Part shown: positions 13,369 to 24,928 of the stretch, piece by piece
How positions within the stretch are numbered: the first letter of the stretch is position 1
Layout of the letters: every line of letters begins with the position of its first letter
NCBI RefSeq assembly: GCF_001314605.1
Contig: NZ_LIHP01000017.1
Coordinates: forward strand, 1 to 64,000
From: Marinobacter sp. HL-58
Lineage (GTDB): Bacteria; Pseudomonadota; Gammaproteobacteria; Pseudomonadales; Oleiphilaceae
Length of the DNA: 64,000 nt
Reading direction: 5' to 3'
Program-made: the position numbers and the translations under genes
Notes under the pieces: generated by a model
The model's database searches: none
What the model saw: the letters and a program-made list of their open reading frames with translations, nothing else
What the model was told of the DNA's origin: nothing

Positions 13369-15993
13369 ATGGGTGAGTTAGCCAAAGAGATCCTGCCGGT
13401 AAATATTGAAGACGAGCTGAAACAGTCCTACCTCGATTACGCCATGAGCGTTATCGTTGGCCGTGCACTTCCCGACGTGCGGGACGGCCTCAAGCCGGTG
13501 CACCGTCGTGTGCTGTTTGCCATGTCCGAGCTCAATAACGACTGGAACAAGGCTTACAAGAAGTCCGCCCGTGTGGTGGGTGACGTTATCGGTAAATACC
13601 ATCCCCACGGTGATTCCGCTGTTTACGACACCATTGTCCGTATGGCCCAGCCCTTCTCCCTGCGGTATCCGCTGGTGGACGGCCAGGGCAACTTTGGCTC
13701 CATCGACGGTGATAACGCAGCCGCCATGCGTTACACCGAGATCCGCATGGAGAAGATCGCCCACTCCCTGCTGGCGGATCTGGAAAAGGAAACGGTTGAT
13801 TTCGTACCCAACTACGACGGTACCGAACAGATCCCGGAAGTGCTTCCCACACGGGTTCCGAACCTGCTGGTGAATGGTTCCTCCGGTATTGCCGTCGGTA
13901 TGGCAACGAACATTCCGCCCCACAACCTCACGGAAATCGTCAATGGCTGTCTGGCACTGATCGACAACCCGGACATGACCATTGACGATCTCATGGAGCA
14001 TATTCCGGGGCCGGATTTCCCGACAGAAGGCATAATCAACGGCCGCGCCGGCATTGTCGAGGCGTACCGTACCGGCCGTGGGCGCATCTATATCCGTGCC
14101 CGCCATGAAATCGAGCACGACAAGAAAACCAACCGCGACGCCATCATTATTACCGAGCTGCCGTACCAGCTGAACAAGGCGCGGCTGATCGAGAAAATTG
14201 CAGAGCTGGTCAAAGAAAAGCGCCTGGAAGGTATTTCCGAGCTGCGGGACGAGTCCAACAAGGAAGGTATCCGGGTAGTGATCGAGCTGCGTCGCGGCGA
14301 GAACCCGGATGTCATCGTCAACAACCTGTTTGCCCATACCCAGCTCCAGACAGTCTTCGGCATCAACATGGTTGCCCTGATCAACGGCGAGCCGAAGATC
14401 CTGAACCTGAAGGAAATGCTGGACGCGTTTGTTCGCCACCGCCGGGAAGTGGTAACGCGCCGGACGATTTTTGAACTGCGCAAAGCCCGTGAACGTGGCC
14501 ATATCCTTGAAGGCCTGACGGTTGCACTGGCGAATATTGACGAGATTATTGCCCTGATCAAGGCTTCCCCGGCTGCGGCCGAGGCGAAAGAAAAGCTGAT
14601 GGCCCAGGGCTGGGCGCCGGGTGATGTGCTGGCCATGCTTGAGCGCGCCGGTGAGGATGCCTGCCGCCCGGACGACCTGCCGGAAGCCTATGGCCTGCGT
14701 AATGGCCTGTACCATCTTTCCCCGGAACAGGCCCAGGCAATCCTGGATCTGCGCCTGCATCGCCTGACCGGTCTCGAGACCGAGAAGCTGCAGAACGAAT
14801 ACAAGGAGATCCTCGAAAAGATTGCTGATCTGCTCGAGATTCTTGGCGACCCGGACCGTTTGATGCAGGTTATCCGTGAAGAACTGGAAGCCATTGTCAC
14901 CGAGTTTGGTGACAAGCGCCTGACTGAAATTACCAGCTCCAAGCGTGACCTGACGATCGCCGATCTGATCGACGAGGAAGATCTGGTGGTGACCATCTCC
15001 CATGGCGGTTACGCCAAGACCCAGGCCGTTGAGGACTACCAGGCCCAGCGCCGTGGTGGCCGGGGCAAGGCCGCGACGTCCATGAAAGACGAGGATTTCG
15101 TCGAGAAGCTGCTGGTAGCCAACTCCCATGACACGATTCTGTGTTTCTCCAACCGGGGCAAGGTGTACTGGCTGAGGGTATTCGAGATTCCCCGTGCCAG
15201 CCGTGCGTCACGTGGGCGCCCGATGGTCAATATCCTGCCGCTGGAAGAAGGTGAGCGCATCACAACCTTCCTGCCGGTACGTGATTACCCGGAAGACCAG
15301 TACGTGCTGATGGCAACATCCGCCGGTGTGGTCAAGAAAACCCCGCTGCCGAACTTCTCCCGTCCGCGCAGCAGTGGCCTGATCGCGTTGAATCTCGACG
15401 AGGGCGACACCCTGGTTGGCGCGGCCATCACCAGGGGTGACGCGGAAGTCATGCTGTTCTCCTCGGCGGGCAAGGCCGTTCGCTTTAACGAAGAAGCAGT
15501 ACGTCCCATGAGCCGGACAGCCCGTGGTGTTCGTGGTATCAAGATGCCGGAAGGGCATCATGTTGTGTCGCTGATCATTCCCCAGGAGGGTGGAGTGCTG
15601 CTGACCGCCAGTGAAAACGGTTATGGCAAGCGCACGACGTTCGACGAATTCCCGACCTACAGCCGTGGCAGCCAGGGCGTGATTGCCATGCAGTGTTCCG
15701 AGCGTAACGGTAACCTGGTAACGGCATTGCAGCTGTTCGAGGGCGATGAAATGATGCTGATCTCGGACAAGGGCACGCTGGTACGTACCCGCACCGACGA
15801 AGTATCGGTTCTGAGCCGTAATACCCAGGGTGTTCGCCTGATCAAGCTGAGCCAGGAAGATGAGCGCCTGGTGGGTGTAGAGCGAATTGCTGAAACCGAT
15901 GCCGAAGAGGTAGACGGTGAGGAAATGCCGGAAGCCCCGGGGGATAACCCGGACGACTCAGGTAGCGCAGAAGAGGGTGCCGGCGAGGAATAG
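13369..15993 (+). CDS. gyrA: DNA gyrase subunit A
   Basis: This 874-aa protein is GyrA. The N-terminal breakage-reunion domain contains the active-site Tyr122 ([11 protein letters not shown]) and the quinolone-resistance region with wild-type Ser83 and Asp87 (HGDSAVYDT). The C-terminal beta-pinwheel (about 535-840) carries the GyrA box QRRGGRG, and the protein ends in an acidic tail (about 845-874). With GyrB it introduces negative supercoils. It is also the target class of the CcdB and possibly ParE toxins encoded in this window. It heads the cluster running into serC (41-nt gap). Confidence 0.98.
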   Translation: MGELAKEILPVNIEDELKQSYLDYAMSVIVGRALPDVRDGLKPVHRRVLFAMSELNNDWNKAYKKSARVVGDVIGKYHPHGDSAVYDTIVRMAQPFSLRYPLVDGQGNFGSIDGDNAAAMRYTEIRMEKIAHSLLADLEKETVDFVPNYDGTEQIPEVLPTRVPNLLVNGSSGIAVGMATNIPPHNLTEIVNGCLALIDNPDMTIDDLMEHIPGPDFPTEGIINGRAGIVEAYRTGRGRIYIRARHEIEHDKKTNRDAIIITELPYQLNKARLIEKIAELVKEKRLEGISELRDESNKEGIRVVIELRRGENPDVIVNNLFAHTQLQTVFGINMVALINGEPKILNLKEMLDAFVRHRREVVTRRTIFELRKARERGHILEGLTVALANIDEIIALIKASPAAAEAKEKLMAQGWAPGDVLAMLERAGEDACRPDDLPEAYGLRNGLYHLSPEQAQAILDLRLHRLTGLETEKLQNEYKEILEKIADLLEILGDPDRLMQVIREELEAIVTEFGDKRLTEITSSKRDLTIADLIDEEDLVVTISHGGYAKTQAVEDYQAQRRGGRGKAATSMKDEDFVEKLLVANSHDTILCFSNRGKVYWLRVFEIPRASRASRGRPMVNILPLEEGERITTFLPVRDYPEDQYVLMATSAGVVKKTPLPNFSRPRSSGLIALNLDEGDTLVGAAITRGDAEVMLFSSAGKAVRFNEEAVRPMSRTARGVRGIKMPEGHHVVSLIIPQEGGVLLTASENGYGKRTTFDEFPTYSRGSQGVIAMQCSERNGNLVTALQLFEGDEMMLISDKGTLVRTRTDEVSVLSRNTQGVRLIKLSQEDERLVGVERIAETDAEEVDGEEMPEAPGDNPDDSGSAEEGAGEE

Positions 15994-16034
15994 GCCGGCA
16001 TCTCAATTGGCAGGAATTGAGAGATCACAGGATC

Positions 16035-17117
16035 ATGACCAGGGCGTATAACTTTTGTGCAGGCCCGGCAACCTTGCCGGAGCCCGTGCTGCAACAGGCG
16101 CGGGACGAAATGCTGGACTGGCGCGGCAGCGGGATGTCGGTGATGGAAATGAGCCATCGCAGTGATGAGTTCGTGGAAATCGCTGAAACTGCCGAGAGGG
16201 ATCTCCGGGAACTGGCCGGCGTGTCAGATGACTATGCCGTGCTCTTTATGCAGGGTGGTGCGTCCAGCCAGTTCGCGACCATTCCGTTGAATCTGTTGGG
16301 CGACAAGGCTTCTGCGGACTATGTGAACACCGGCATCTGGTCGAAAAAGGCCATTGCCGAGGCCAGCCGTTATGCGCAGGTAAACGTGGTGGCCAGCAGC
16401 GAAGCCGATGGATTCACCAGCATTCCCGACCAGGGGGTCTGGAACACCAGTGCCGATGCGGCCTACCTGCACTACACGCCGAATGAAACCATCGGCGGCC
16501 TGGAATTCGATTTCGTGCCCGACAGCGGTTCCGTGCCACTGGTTGCGGATATGTCGTCTACCATGCTGTCGCGGCCACTGGATGTGTCGAAGTTCGGCCT
16601 GGTCTACGCCGGTGCCCAGAAAAACATTGGCCCCTCGGGGCTGGTGGTGGTGATTATCCGCAAGGATCTGCTGGGCAAAGCGCTCAGGATCACGCCAACG
16701 ATGATGAACTATCAGGTGATTGCCGATAACGGCTCCATGTACAACACCCCGGCAACCTATTCCTGGTACCTGGCCGGGCTGGTGTTCAAGTGGCTGAAAC
16801 AGCAGGGTGGCGTCAGCGCCATGGGTGAGATCAACCGTCGCAAGGCCAGCAAGCTTTATGGGTTTATCGACGAGAATGATTTCTATGCCAATCCCATCGC
16901 CCCGCGTTTTCGTTCCTGGATGAACGTGCCTTTCACCCTGGCGGACGAGGCATTGAACGATGACTTCCTGCAGGGGGCCAACGAGCGCGGCTTGCTGAAT
17001 CTCAAGGGGCATCGCTCCGTGGGCGGTATGCGAGCCAGTATATACAACGCCATGCCGGAAGCCGGTGTTGATGCGTTGATTGATTACATGACCGAATTTG
17101 CGAAGGAGCTGGGCTGA
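16035..17117 (+). CDS. serC: phosphoserine aminotransferase
   Basis: This 360-aa PLP enzyme converts 3-phosphohydroxypyruvate to phosphoserine and also acts in pyridoxine synthesis. It begins MTRAYNFCAGPATLPEPVL. The PLP-lysine is Lys196 in YAGAQKNIGPSG, and GGASSQF and HRSVGGMRASIYNA are family motifs. The ATG at 16035 fits the family start; a TTG at 16017 would add six unrelated residues. Two bases separate it from pheA. Confidence 0.97.
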   Translation: MTRAYNFCAGPATLPEPVLQQARDEMLDWRGSGMSVMEMSHRSDEFVEIAETAERDLRELAGVSDDYAVLFMQGGASSQFATIPLNLLGDKASADYVNTGIWSKKAIAEASRYAQVNVVASSEADGFTSIPDQGVWNTSADAAYLHYTPNETIGGLEFDFVPDSGSVPLVADMSSTMLSRPLDVSKFGLVYAGAQKNIGPSGLVVVIIRKDLLGKALRITPTMMNYQVIADNGSMYNTPATYSWYLAGLVFKWLKQQGGVSAMGEINRRKASKLYGFIDENDFYANPIAPRFRSWMNVPFTLADEALNDDFLQGANERGLLNLKGHRSVGGMRASIYNAMPEAGVDALIDYMTEFAKELG

Positions 17118-17119
17118 TC

Positions 17120-18220
17120 ATGAGCGCTGATGAGCAGGCCCGCCTGGGGCAGTTAAGGGAAGAGATTGACCGGCTGGACCGGGAGATCATGGACCTGATC
17201 AGCAAGCGTGCGGAATGCGCCCAGGAAGTGGCTAGGGTGAAGATGGAAGCCAATCCCGGTCAGGATGTGTTCTTCTACCGTCCGGAGCGGGAAGCCCAGG
17301 TATTGCGGCGCATCAAGGAAAGCAATCCGGGCCCGCTCTCGGGCGAGGAAATGGCGCGGCTGTTCCGGGAAATCATGTCTGCCTGCCTTGCCCTGGAAAA
17401 ACCCATGCATATTGCTTTCCTGGGGCCCATCGGTACCTTTACCCAGGCGGCGGCGCTCAAGCACTTCGGGCATTCCGTGGTGAGTGTGCCATTGCCGGCC
17501 ATTGATGCGGTGTTCCGTGAGGTGGAATCCGGTGCGGCGCACTATGGCGTGGTTCCGGTGGAGAATTCCACCGAGGGCATGATCAACCATACCCTTGATA
17601 TGTTCATGTCGTCACCGCTGAAAATCTGTGGCGAAGTCCAGCTGCGTATTCATCACCACCTGATGGTGTCACCAAAGCACAAGGGCCAGGAGATTGTCCG
17701 CATCTACTCCCATCAGCAGTCCTTTGCCCAATGCCGGCAATGGCTGGATGCGCACCGCTACGGCATCGAGCGGGTCACGGTCAGCAGCAATGCCGAGGCG
17801 GCCCGGCGCGCGGCGGAAGAGCCGGGCACGGCCGCCATCGCCGGCGATATGGCCGCGGAGCTGTATGGTCTCGAGATGCTCGCCACCCGCATCGAAGATC
17901 GGCCGGACAACACCACCCGCTTCCTGATTATCGGACGCGAGGAAGTGCCGGCCAGCGGAAACGACAAGACTTCTATCCTGGTGTCCATGCGCAACAAGCC
18001 CGGTGCGCTATACCAGTTGCTGGAGCCATTCCACAGGCACGGCCTGAGCCTGACCCGTATTGAAACCCGGCCATCGCCAAGCGGTACCTGGGCGTACGTG
18101 TTCTATATCGATTTCGAGGGCCATGTGGATGACGAACAGGTCAGCAAGGTGCTTTCCGAGATTGATGAGGAAGCGGTGGAATTGAAGCGCCTGGGTTCCT
18201 ATCCCATAGGGGTTCTGTAA
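17120..18220 (+). CDS. pheA: bifunctional chorismate mutase / prephenate dehydratase
   Basis: This 366-aa P-protein has an AroQ chorismate mutase domain (about 6-92, LREEIDRLDREIMDLISKRAECA), a prephenate dehydratase domain (about 95-272, IAFLGPIGTFTQAA through the catalytic NTTRFLIIG) and a C-terminal ACT domain (about 280-362, GALYQLLEPF and IETRPS) for phenylalanine feedback. Together these make phenylpyruvate from chorismate. It sits in the serC-pheA-hisC-tyrA::aroA order known from pseudomonads. Confidence 0.97.
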   Translation: MSADEQARLGQLREEIDRLDREIMDLISKRAECAQEVARVKMEANPGQDVFFYRPEREAQVLRRIKESNPGPLSGEEMARLFREIMSACLALEKPMHIAFLGPIGTFTQAAALKHFGHSVVSVPLPAIDAVFREVESGAAHYGVVPVENSTEGMINHTLDMFMSSPLKICGEVQLRIHHHLMVSPKHKGQEIVRIYSHQQSFAQCRQWLDAHRYGIERVTVSSNAEAARRAAEEPGTAAIAGDMAAELYGLEMLATRIEDRPDNTTRFLIIGREEVPASGNDKTSILVSMRNKPGALYQLLEPFHRHGLSLTRIETRPSPSGTWAYVFYIDFEGHVDDEQVSKVLSEIDEEAVELKRLGSYPIGVL

Positions 18221-18249
18221 CAAAACACGATTTGCCGAGGAAGGGTGAG

Positions 18250-19389
18250 ATGTCGATTGATTACCAAAGTCTGGCGGTCAGAGGCGTGCAGGCGTTATCC
18301 CCTTACCAGCCGGGCAAGCCGATTGATGAGCTGGCTCGGGAACTGGATCTTGACCCGGACAGCATCATCAAGCTGGCGAGCAACGAAAACCCGTTGGGGC
18401 CCAGTTCGAAAGCGCTTGCGGCCGTCAGGGAAACCCTGAATGACCTCTGCCGTTACCCGGATGGCAATGGGTTCGAGCTGAAGCAGGCGCTGTCAGCACG
18501 ATATGGGATCCGGCCGTCGCAGATTACCCTGGGTAACGGCTCCAACGACGTTCTGGAAGTGATCACCCGATGCTTTGCCGATCAGGCTTCCGAAGTGGTG
18601 TTTTCCCAGTACGCTTTCGCGGTTTATCCGCTGGTGACTCAGGCCATCGGGGCCACGGGCGTGTCGGTTCCCGCCCGGGATTATGGCCATGATCTGGATG
18701 CCATGGCCGCGGCTGTCACCGGGCGCACCAGGCTGGTATTCGTGGCCAATCCCAATAATCCTACCGGTACGGTGCACGGGGCGGAGGCCATTGAGCGCTT
18801 CCTGGCCAGTATCCCCGAACAGGTACTGGTGGTTCTGGATGAAGCCTATTGCGAGTACCTTCAGGGTGACGGCTATGTGGATGGTATCTCGCTCCTTGAG
18901 CGTTTTCCCAACCTGATCGTCACCCGTACCTTCTCCAAGGCCTGGGGGCTGGCATCCCTGCGGGTTGGCTATAGCATCAGTTCCCCTGAAATTGCGAATG
19001 TTCTCAACCGGGTGCGTCAGCCTTTTAACGTGGATTCTCTCGCTCTGGCCGCTGCCACTGCGGTGCTGGGTGACGAGTCCTACCTGCAGCGCTCCCGGGA
19101 GGTGAATGCCCGGGGCATGGCGCAGCTGGAGTCTGCCTTCAAGGAACTGGGGCTGGACTATATTCCCTCTGCCGGCAATTTCATTGCGGTTGACGTGGGA
19201 GAGCAGGCCGGACAGATCAATCAGTTGTTGTTGGAGCAGGGGGTGATTGTCAGACCGGTTGCGGGCTATGGCATGCCCCGGCACTTGCGGGTGTCCATCG
19301 GCCTGCCCGAGGAGAATGACCGTTTTATCGAATCCCTGGCGCGCGCCCTGGATACTGTGTCGGCCTCCGAGTTCGGGCAGGGAGCTTAA
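18250..19389 (+). CDS. hisC: histidinol-phosphate aminotransferase family (HisC2-like)
   Basis: This 379-aa fold-type I aminotransferase has the HisC landmarks: KLASNENPLGPS, RYPDGNG, PNNPTG, LDEAYCEY and the PLP-lysine near residue 230 in TFSKAWGLASLRVGY. ATG at 18250 is preferred to TTG at 18232 because AGGAAGG lies just upstream. Its place between pheA and tyrA suggests that it mainly transaminates aromatic keto acids, as proposed for HisC2 in pseudomonads. Dual use with histidine synthesis is possible. Confidence 0.94.
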   Translation: MSIDYQSLAVRGVQALSPYQPGKPIDELARELDLDPDSIIKLASNENPLGPSSKALAAVRETLNDLCRYPDGNGFELKQALSARYGIRPSQITLGNGSNDVLEVITRCFADQASEVVFSQYAFAVYPLVTQAIGATGVSVPARDYGHDLDAMAAAVTGRTRLVFVANPNNPTGTVHGAEAIERFLASIPEQVLVVLDEAYCEYLQGDGYVDGISLLERFPNLIVTRTFSKAWGLASLRVGYSISSPEIANVLNRVRQPFNVDSLALAAATAVLGDESYLQRSREVNARGMAQLESAFKELGLDYIPSAGNFIAVDVGEQAGQINQLLLEQGVIVRPVAGYGMPRHLRVSIGLPEENDRFIESLARALDTVSASEFGQGA

Positions 19390-19390
19390 G

Positions 19391-21616
19391 GTGTCTGACG
19401 TCCAGCCACTGTTTCAGCGCGTTGCGGTGATCGGCCTGGGCCTGATCGGTGGTTCACTGGCAAGGGCCATTCGTGATAACGGCCTTGCCGTCAGTGTTGT
19501 CGGCGCTGACAAGCGTGAGGATGAGCTGGCCCTTGGCAGGGAGCTGGGTATTATTGATGAGGCCGCCGCCTCTGTTGCCGAAGCGGTTGCCGGGAGTGAT
19601 CTGGTGGTGCTGGCGGTGCCGGTAAAGGCGACCAGGGCAGTGCTGGAACAGATCCGGCCGCATCTGGGCAGTAATGCCGTGCTCACGGATGTGGGCAGCA
19701 CCAAAACCAGTTTCGTGAACGATGTCATCGAGGTGTTTGGTGAGCTGCCTGCAAAGGTGATCCCCGGCCACCCCATTGCCGGTTCCGAGAAAAGTGGCAT
19801 TCGGGCGGCGGACCCCGGCCTTTTTGCCAACCACAAGGTCATTCTGACCCCGGCGGATAACGTCAGCCAGACAGACCTCGAGAAGCTGAAAGCGCTCTGG
19901 GAAGGCTGTGGTGCGACTGTGCTGACCATGTCCGTGGCCTATCACGACGAGGTGCTGGCCGCCACGAGTCACCTGCCACACCTGATCGCTTTCTCACTGG
20001 TAGACACCCTGGCCGGCGAAGACGAAAATCTGGATATATTCCGCTACGCAGCGGGCGGTTTCAGGGACTTCACCCGGATTGCAGCCAGCGACCCGGTAAT
20101 GTGGCACGACATATTTCTATCCAACCGTGAAGCGGTGCTGCGGGTGATAGACCATTTCACCCACGATCTGGATCAGCTCCGCACCGCCATTGCCGATCAG
20201 GACAGTGCAACTCTGTTACGGGTTTTCAGTCGCGCCAAAGCGGCGCGGGAACATTTTTCAAAGATGCTTTCAGGACAGGCTTACGTGACAAACAACAGTC
20301 AGAAACAGGTAACGTTCCGTCTTCAGCCCGGTGGCCGCATTGCCGGCGAGATCCGTGTGCCGGGCGACAAATCCATTTCCCACCGTTCCATCATGCTCGG
20401 TGCCCTCGCGGATGGCATCACTGAAGTGAAGGGTTTCCTGGAAGGGGAGGACAGCCTCGCCACCCTCCAGGCCTTTCGTGATATGGGTGTGACCATTGAA
20501 GGGCCCGACGAAGGTTTTGTGCGCATTCATGGTGTTGGTATCAATGGCCTTCAGGCGCCCCGGGGCCCGCTCTACCTGGGCAACTCCGGTACCGCCATGC
20601 GCCTGTTTTCCGGGTTGCTGGCTGCCCAGCCTTTCGACTCGGAACTCACCGGTGACGAGAGCCTGTCCAAGCGCCCCATGGGCCGCGTGGCGGACCCTCT
20701 GCGGGCCATGGGCGCGGTGATTGATACCGCCGAAGGCGGCAGGCCACCGCTCAAAATCCGCGGTGGTCATGCCCTGACCGGCATCCACTATGAGATGCCG
20801 GTGGCCAGTGCCCAGGTAAAATCCTGCCTGTTGCTTGCGGGGCTCTATGCCGAGGGTGTCACTTCGGTGACCGAGCCGGCGCCAACCCGGGACCACACCG
20901 AGCGCATGCTGGAAGGTTTCGGCTATCATGTCCACCGTGACATGGCTACGGCCAGCGTGACCGGGGGTGGGCGCCTGACCGCAACTGCCATTGATGTACC
21001 TGCGGATATCTCCTCCGCCGCGTTCTTCCTGGTAGCTGCCAGTATCGCTCCGGATTCGGACCTCACCATTCGTCATGTGGGCATGAATCCGACCCGCGTC
21101 GGCGTTATCAACATCCTTCGCATGATGGGGGCCAATATTGAAGTGCTGGAGGAGCGCGTCATCGGTGGCGAACCGGTTGCCGATCTTCGTGTTCGTTCCG
21201 CGGATCTCAAGGGTATTGATATCCCGGAAGACCAGGTGCCCCTGGCGATTGACGAGTTCCCGGTGCTGTTCATCGCCGCCGTATGCGCGGAGGGCAGAAC
21301 CGTCCTGCGTGGGGCCGAGGAGCTACGCGTCAAGGAAAGCGATCGGATCCAGGTAATGGCTGATGGCCTGGACGCCCTGGGAGTGGAAACCACTGTCACG
21401 CCGGATGGCATTATTATTGATGGTGGCCAGACCATGGGCGGCGGCTCCGTGAACAGTCACGGTGACCACCGGATAGCCATGGCGTTCTCGGTGGCGTCCC
21501 TGCGGGCCAGTGGCAGCATCGAAGTAACCGATTGCGCCAACGTTGCCACGTCGTTCCCCGATTTCGTGGAGCTGGCGAAGCGCACCGGTATCAATATCTC
21601 GGCCGAGGGAGCCTAG
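19391..21616 (+). CDS. tyrA-aroA: fused prephenate dehydrogenase / EPSP synthase
   Basis: This 741-aa protein joins two enzymes. Residues ~1-295 are TyrA-type ([15 protein letters not shown]ossmann motif, [24 protein letters not shown]). Residues ~305-741 are 5-enolpyruvylshikimate-3-phosphate synthase ([39 protein letters not shown]). The fusion is known in Pseudomonas and relatives. The start is GTG at 19391, one base after the hisC stop; longer in-frame extension lies inside hisC. TyrA here could use prephenate or arogenate. Confidence 0.96.
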   Translation: MSDVQPLFQRVAVIGLGLIGGSLARAIRDNGLAVSVVGADKREDELALGRELGIIDEAAASVAEAVAGSDLVVLAVPVKATRAVLEQIRPHLGSNAVLTDVGSTKTSFVNDVIEVFGELPAKVIPGHPIAGSEKSGIRAADPGLFANHKVILTPADNVSQTDLEKLKALWEGCGATVLTMSVAYHDEVLAATSHLPHLIAFSLVDTLAGEDENLDIFRYAAGGFRDFTRIAASDPVMWHDIFLSNREAVLRVIDHFTHDLDQLRTAIADQDSATLLRVFSRAKAAREHFSKMLSGQAYVTNNSQKQVTFRLQPGGRIAGEIRVPGDKSISHRSIMLGALADGITEVKGFLEGEDSLATLQAFRDMGVTIEGPDEGFVRIHGVGINGLQAPRGPLYLGNSGTAMRLFSGLLAAQPFDSELTGDESLSKRPMGRVADPLRAMGAVIDTAEGGRPPLKIRGGHALTGIHYEMPVASAQVKSCLLLAGLYAEGVTSVTEPAPTRDHTERMLEGFGYHVHRDMATASVTGGGRLTATAIDVPADISSAAFFLVAASIAPDSDLTIRHVGMNPTRVGVINILRMMGANIEVLEERVIGGEPVADLRVRSADLKGIDIPEDQVPLAIDEFPVLFIAAVCAEGRTVLRGAEELRVKESDRIQVMADGLDALGVETTVTPDGIIIDGGQTMGGGSVNSHGDHRIAMAFSVASLRASGSIEVTDCANVATSFPDFVELAKRTGINISAEGA

Positions 21617-21618
21617 TC

Positions 21619-22299
21619 GTGGCTGAAAGTAAGGCACCGGTTATTACCGTGGATGGCCCGGGCGGCTCCGGCAAGGGCACCGTTACCCAGATGCTGGCCC
21701 GCAAGCTGGGCTGGCACCTGCTCGATAGCGGGGCGCTTTATCGTCTTACCGCCCTGGCAGCCGAGCGGAAGGGGGTTTCACTGGATGATGAGCCGGCACT
21801 GGTGGAACTCGCCGCCAATCTGGATGTATCGTTCGAGCCCACACCCCCCGGCGAGCCGGCGAAGGTGCTTCTGGGTGGTGTTGATGTGACCGCAGATATA
21901 CGTACAGAAACCTGTGGCGATAATGCCTCGAAGGTGGCGGTCATGCAGCCTGTTCGCGATGCGCTCTTGCAGCGCCAGCGTGACTTCCGCAAGCCCCCGG
22001 GGCTGGTTGCCGACGGTCGCGATATGGGTACGGTGGTGTTTCCTGACGCTCCGGTGAAGATATTTCTCACCGCCAGTGCCGAGGAGCGTGCGCAAAGACG
22101 TTACAGCCAGTTGAAGGACGCTGGGGTCGATGTTAATATTGACGCCCTTTTAGAGGAGATACGGGTGCGCGATGAGCGGGACATGAACCGCGCCGCCGCC
22201 CCGCTTAAGCCTGCAGACGATGCGCAAGTCATTGATTCGACAGGTTTGAGTATAGAAGAGGTGCTAGTCAGGGTTATGGCCGCAGCAGGTCAGGCCTGA
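21619..22299 (+). CDS. cmk: cytidylate kinase
   Basis: This 226-aa protein phosphorylates CMP and dCMP. It has the P-loop GPGGSGKGT near residues 13-21, the [13 protein letters not shown] substrate loop, [15 protein letters not shown] and the C-terminal [16 protein letters not shown] lid. GTG at 21619 is preceded by GAGGGAGCC. Earlier in-frame starts lie inside aroA. The cmk-rpsA order is highly conserved. Confidence 0.97.
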   Translation: MAESKAPVITVDGPGGSGKGTVTQMLARKLGWHLLDSGALYRLTALAAERKGVSLDDEPALVELAANLDVSFEPTPPGEPAKVLLGGVDVTADIRTETCGDNASKVAVMQPVRDALLQRQRDFRKPPGLVADGRDMGTVVFPDAPVKIFLTASAEERAQRRYSQLKDAGVDVNIDALLEEIRVRDERDMNRAAAPLKPADDAQVIDSTGLSIEEVLVRVMAAAGQA

Positions 22300-22342
22300 C
22301 TACACCTTTTTGTCGTTGAAATTCCGGATTCGGCGTTATCGG

Positions 22343-22357
22343 CCAGCCACTGGCTGG
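22343..22357 (+). promoter_or_regulatory. hairpin in the rpsA leader
   Basis: CCAGCC-ACT(G)-GGCTGG forms a tight hairpin flanked by two CCGGATT copies. It lies between cmk and rpsA, 74 nt before the rpsA start. S1 is known to autoregulate through leader hairpins in E. coli, so a regulatory role is plausible but unproven here. Confidence 0.35.
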
Positions 22358-22430
22358 ATCCGGATTGAAACTAACAGACCGTGTTGCTGGTAGCACGGAG
22401 TAAACTTGCGTTGATCACATAGGACACATA

Positions 22431-24125
22431 ATGAGCGAGAGCTTTGCGGATCTTTTTGAAGAAAGCCTGAAAGAAATTGACATGCAACCAGGTTCCATCG
22501 TCCAGGGAACCGTCGTTGATGTTGATAACGACTGGGTCACCGTTAACGCCGGGCTGAAGTCCGAAGGCGTTATCCCCGCCTCCCAGTTCCTCAACGAAAA
22601 AGGCGAGTTGGAAGTTGCTATTGGCGACGTTGTTGACGTAGCTCTCGACGCTGTTGAAGACGGCTTCGGCGAAACCCGTCTGTCCCGTGAGAAAGCCAAG
22701 CGTGCAGAAGCCTGGAAGGTACTCGAGAAGTCCTTCGAAGCTGAAGAAGTGGTTAAGGGTGTTATCAATGGTAAGGTCAAGGGCGGTTTCACCGTCGATC
22801 TGGCCGGCATCCGTGCCTTCCTGCCGGGCTCTCTGGTAGATGTTCGTCCGGTTCGCGACACCGCGCACCTGGAGAACAAGGAACTCGAATTCAAGGTTAT
22901 CAAGCTCGACCAGAAGCGTAATAACGTGGTTGTTTCCCGCCGCGCCGTTCTGGAAGCTGAAAACAGTGCCGAGCGTGAAGCTCTGCTCGAAACCCTGACC
23001 GAAGGTCTGGAAATCAAGGGTATCGTCAAGAACCTGACTGACTACGGCGCGTTCGTGGATCTCGGTGGTGTTGACGGCCTGCTGCACATTACCGATATGG
23101 CCTGGAAGCGTATCAAGCATCCGAGCGAAATCGTCAATGTCGGTGACGAGATCAACGTCAAGGTTCTGAAGTTTGACCGTGAGCGTAACCGCGTATCACT
23201 GGGTCTGAAGCAGCTGGGCGAAGATCCCTGGGTCGATATCAAGGGTCGTTATCCGGAAGGCACCAAGGTTACTGCACGTGTAACCAACCTGACCGATTAT
23301 GGCTGCTTCGCTGAGCTTGAAGAAGGCGTTGAAGGCCTGGTTCACGTGTCCGAAATGGACTGGACCAACAAGAACATCCATCCGTCCAAGGTCGTTCAGG
23401 TTGGCGACGAAGTGGGCGTGATGATTCTGGATATCGACGAAGAGCGTCGTCGTATCTCCCTGGGTATCAAGCAGTGCGTTGCCAACCCCTGGGAAGATTT
23501 CTCCAGCAGGTTCAACAAGGGCGACCGTATCTCCGGCAAGATCAAGTCAATCACTGACTTCGGTATCTTCATCGGCCTGGACGGTGGCATTGATGGACTG
23601 GTTCACCTGTCAGACATCAGCTGGAACGAGACTGGCGAAGAAGCCGTTCGTGAATACAAGAAGGGCGACGAAGTTGAAACCGTCATCCTGTCTGTTGATC
23701 CCGAGCGTGAGCGTATCTCCCTGGGCATCAAGCAGCTGGAAAGCGATCCATTCGCCGAGTTTGTACAGCTGAACGACAAGGGCTCCATCGTGAAGGGCAC
23801 GGTATCTGCGGTTGACGCCAAGGCAGCCACCATCACCCTGAACGACGAAGTTGAAGCGGTACTGAAAGCCTCCGAAATCAGCCGTGACCGTGTTGAAGAC
23901 GCACGCAACGCCCTGAACGAAGGTGATGAAGTTGAAGCGAAGATCATCAGCATCGATCGCAAGAACCGCGTTATCAACCTGTCTGTGAAGTCCAAAGACG
24001 TTGAAGATGACAAGCAGGCACTGGAAGGTGTACGTGCGAAAACCGCTGAATCTTCCTCTGGTGCGACCACCATCGGTGATCTCATCAAGGAGCAGATGCA
24101 GCAGCAAAACGCCAACAAGGAATAA
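22431..24125 (+). CDS. rpsA: 30S ribosomal protein S1
   Basis: This 564-aa protein has six S1 repeats, the proteobacterial layout (E. coli S1 is 557 aa). Repeats are visible from [20 protein letters not shown] through [41 protein letters not shown] and [21 protein letters not shown] to the last one near 455-540. S1 binds mRNA and helps start translation. AGGA lies about 8 nt before the ATG. A strong terminator follows. Confidence 0.98.
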   Translation: MSESFADLFEESLKEIDMQPGSIVQGTVVDVDNDWVTVNAGLKSEGVIPASQFLNEKGELEVAIGDVVDVALDAVEDGFGETRLSREKAKRAEAWKVLEKSFEAEEVVKGVINGKVKGGFTVDLAGIRAFLPGSLVDVRPVRDTAHLENKELEFKVIKLDQKRNNVVVSRRAVLEAENSAEREALLETLTEGLEIKGIVKNLTDYGAFVDLGGVDGLLHITDMAWKRIKHPSEIVNVGDEINVKVLKFDRERNRVSLGLKQLGEDPWVDIKGRYPEGTKVTARVTNLTDYGCFAELEEGVEGLVHVSEMDWTNKNIHPSKVVQVGDEVGVMILDIDEERRRISLGIKQCVANPWEDFSSRFNKGDRISGKIKSITDFGIFIGLDGGIDGLVHLSDISWNETGEEAVREYKKGDEVETVILSVDPERERISLGIKQLESDPFAEFVQLNDKGSIVKGTVSAVDAKAATITLNDEVEAVLKASEISRDRVEDARNALNEGDEVEAKIISIDRKNRVINLSVKSKDVEDDKQALEGVRAKTAESSSGATTIGDLIKEQMQQQNANKE

Positions 24126-24142
24126 GATTTCCGGTTGGTATG

Positions 24143-24175
24143 AAAAAAACGGGCTCTAAGAGCCCGTTTTTTTTG
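24143..24175 (+). terminator. rho-independent terminator of rpsA
   Basis: An 8-bp stem, ACGGGCTC / GAGCCCGT (24149-24156 and 24160-24167), closes a TAA loop and is followed by eight T residues. A-tract on the left makes it potentially bidirectional. Confidence 0.93.
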
Positions 24176-24257
24176 TGTTTTTTACTGGTTTGGCTAAACT
24201 AGAGGCATGGAGCTGGTAACCGGCTATCCGATAATAATGTAAAGAGGGATGAGCCCA

Positions 24258-24554
24258 ATGACGAAATCTGAACTGGTGGAGCTGATTGCGTCCAAACAGA
24301 CGCAGCTTTCAGTGAAGGATGTGGAGCTGGCTGTAAAAACCATTATCGAACACATGTCCCAGTCTCTGGCGGATGGCCAGCGGATCGAGATTCGTGGGTT
24401 CGGCAGTTTTTCTTTGCACCACCGCGCTGCCAGAACCGGGCGAAATCCCAAAACGGGTGAGGCTGTTCAGTTACCGGCTAAATTTGTTCCGCACTTCAAG
24501 CCTGGCAAGGAGTTGCGGGAACAGGTTAATGACAGCCTGAAAAAGGGTTTCTGA
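24258..24554 (+). CDS. ihfB: integration host factor beta subunit
   Basis: This 98-aa HU/IHF-family protein starts [14 protein letters not shown] and has the DNA-inserting arm around [23 protein letters not shown]. It pairs with IhfA to bend DNA. ATG at 24258 is chosen because AGAGGG lies ~10 nt upstream and the N-terminus then matches the family; ATG at 24249 would be too close to that site. IHF also acts at integrons and many promoters. Confidence 0.96.
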   Translation: MTKSELVELIASKQTQLSVKDVELAVKTIIEHMSQSLADGQRIEIRGFGSFSLHHRAARTGRNPKTGEAVQLPAKFVPHFKPGKELREQVNDSLKKGF

Positions 24555-24625
24555 TTACCCTGACAGGGAAAGACTTTAACCAGGTCCTGATATAAACACT
24601 CAGGTCCGCTTGGAGTGTTGCAACT

Positions 24626-24928
24626 ATGGCCGGATTACAGAAGGTCCTTCTCATTCTGCTGGTGTTGTTTCTGGTTCTGGTAGCACTGGTTTTCTCCCTT
24701 AATAATCAGATGGCTGTGTCCCTCAACTTCCTGCTTTTTGAAACCCAGCCCCATGGTGTTGCGGTCTGGATTATTATGTCCTTTGTGATCGGCGCTTTGA
24801 TCGGAGTTCTGATTACCATGCTTGCAACCGTTCGCACATCGGTTTCCCGCCGTAACCTCGAGAAACGACTTGCTCGTACCGAGCAGGCATTGGAGAAATC
24901 CAGGGCCCAGAACGACCGGACGCTTTAA
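24626..24928 (+). CDS. lapA: lipopolysaccharide assembly protein A domain protein
   Basis: This 100-aa protein has two membrane helices (about 6-25 and 45-70) and a C-terminal coiled coil (RRNLEKRLARTEQALEKSRAQN), typical of LapA (DUF1049). LapA and LapB recruit FtsH to control LpxC and hence LPS synthesis. The stop overlaps the lapB start by 1 nt. Confidence 0.93.
   Translation: MAGLQKVLLILLVLFLVLVALVFSLNNQMAVSLNFLLFETQPHGVAVWIIMSFVIGALIGVLITMLATVRTSVSRRNLEKRLARTEQALEKSRAQNDRTL

Noticed and set aside
13378..15129. Long minus-strand open frame (583 codons) inside gyrA
   Set aside because: It is antisense to a clear gyrA, and its translation is low complexity with no domain; long antisense frames are common in GC-rich DNA.
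19247..19390. N-terminal extension of the TyrA-AroA frame
   Set aside because: It lies inside hisC in another frame and is unlike TyrA; GTG 19391 is the better start.
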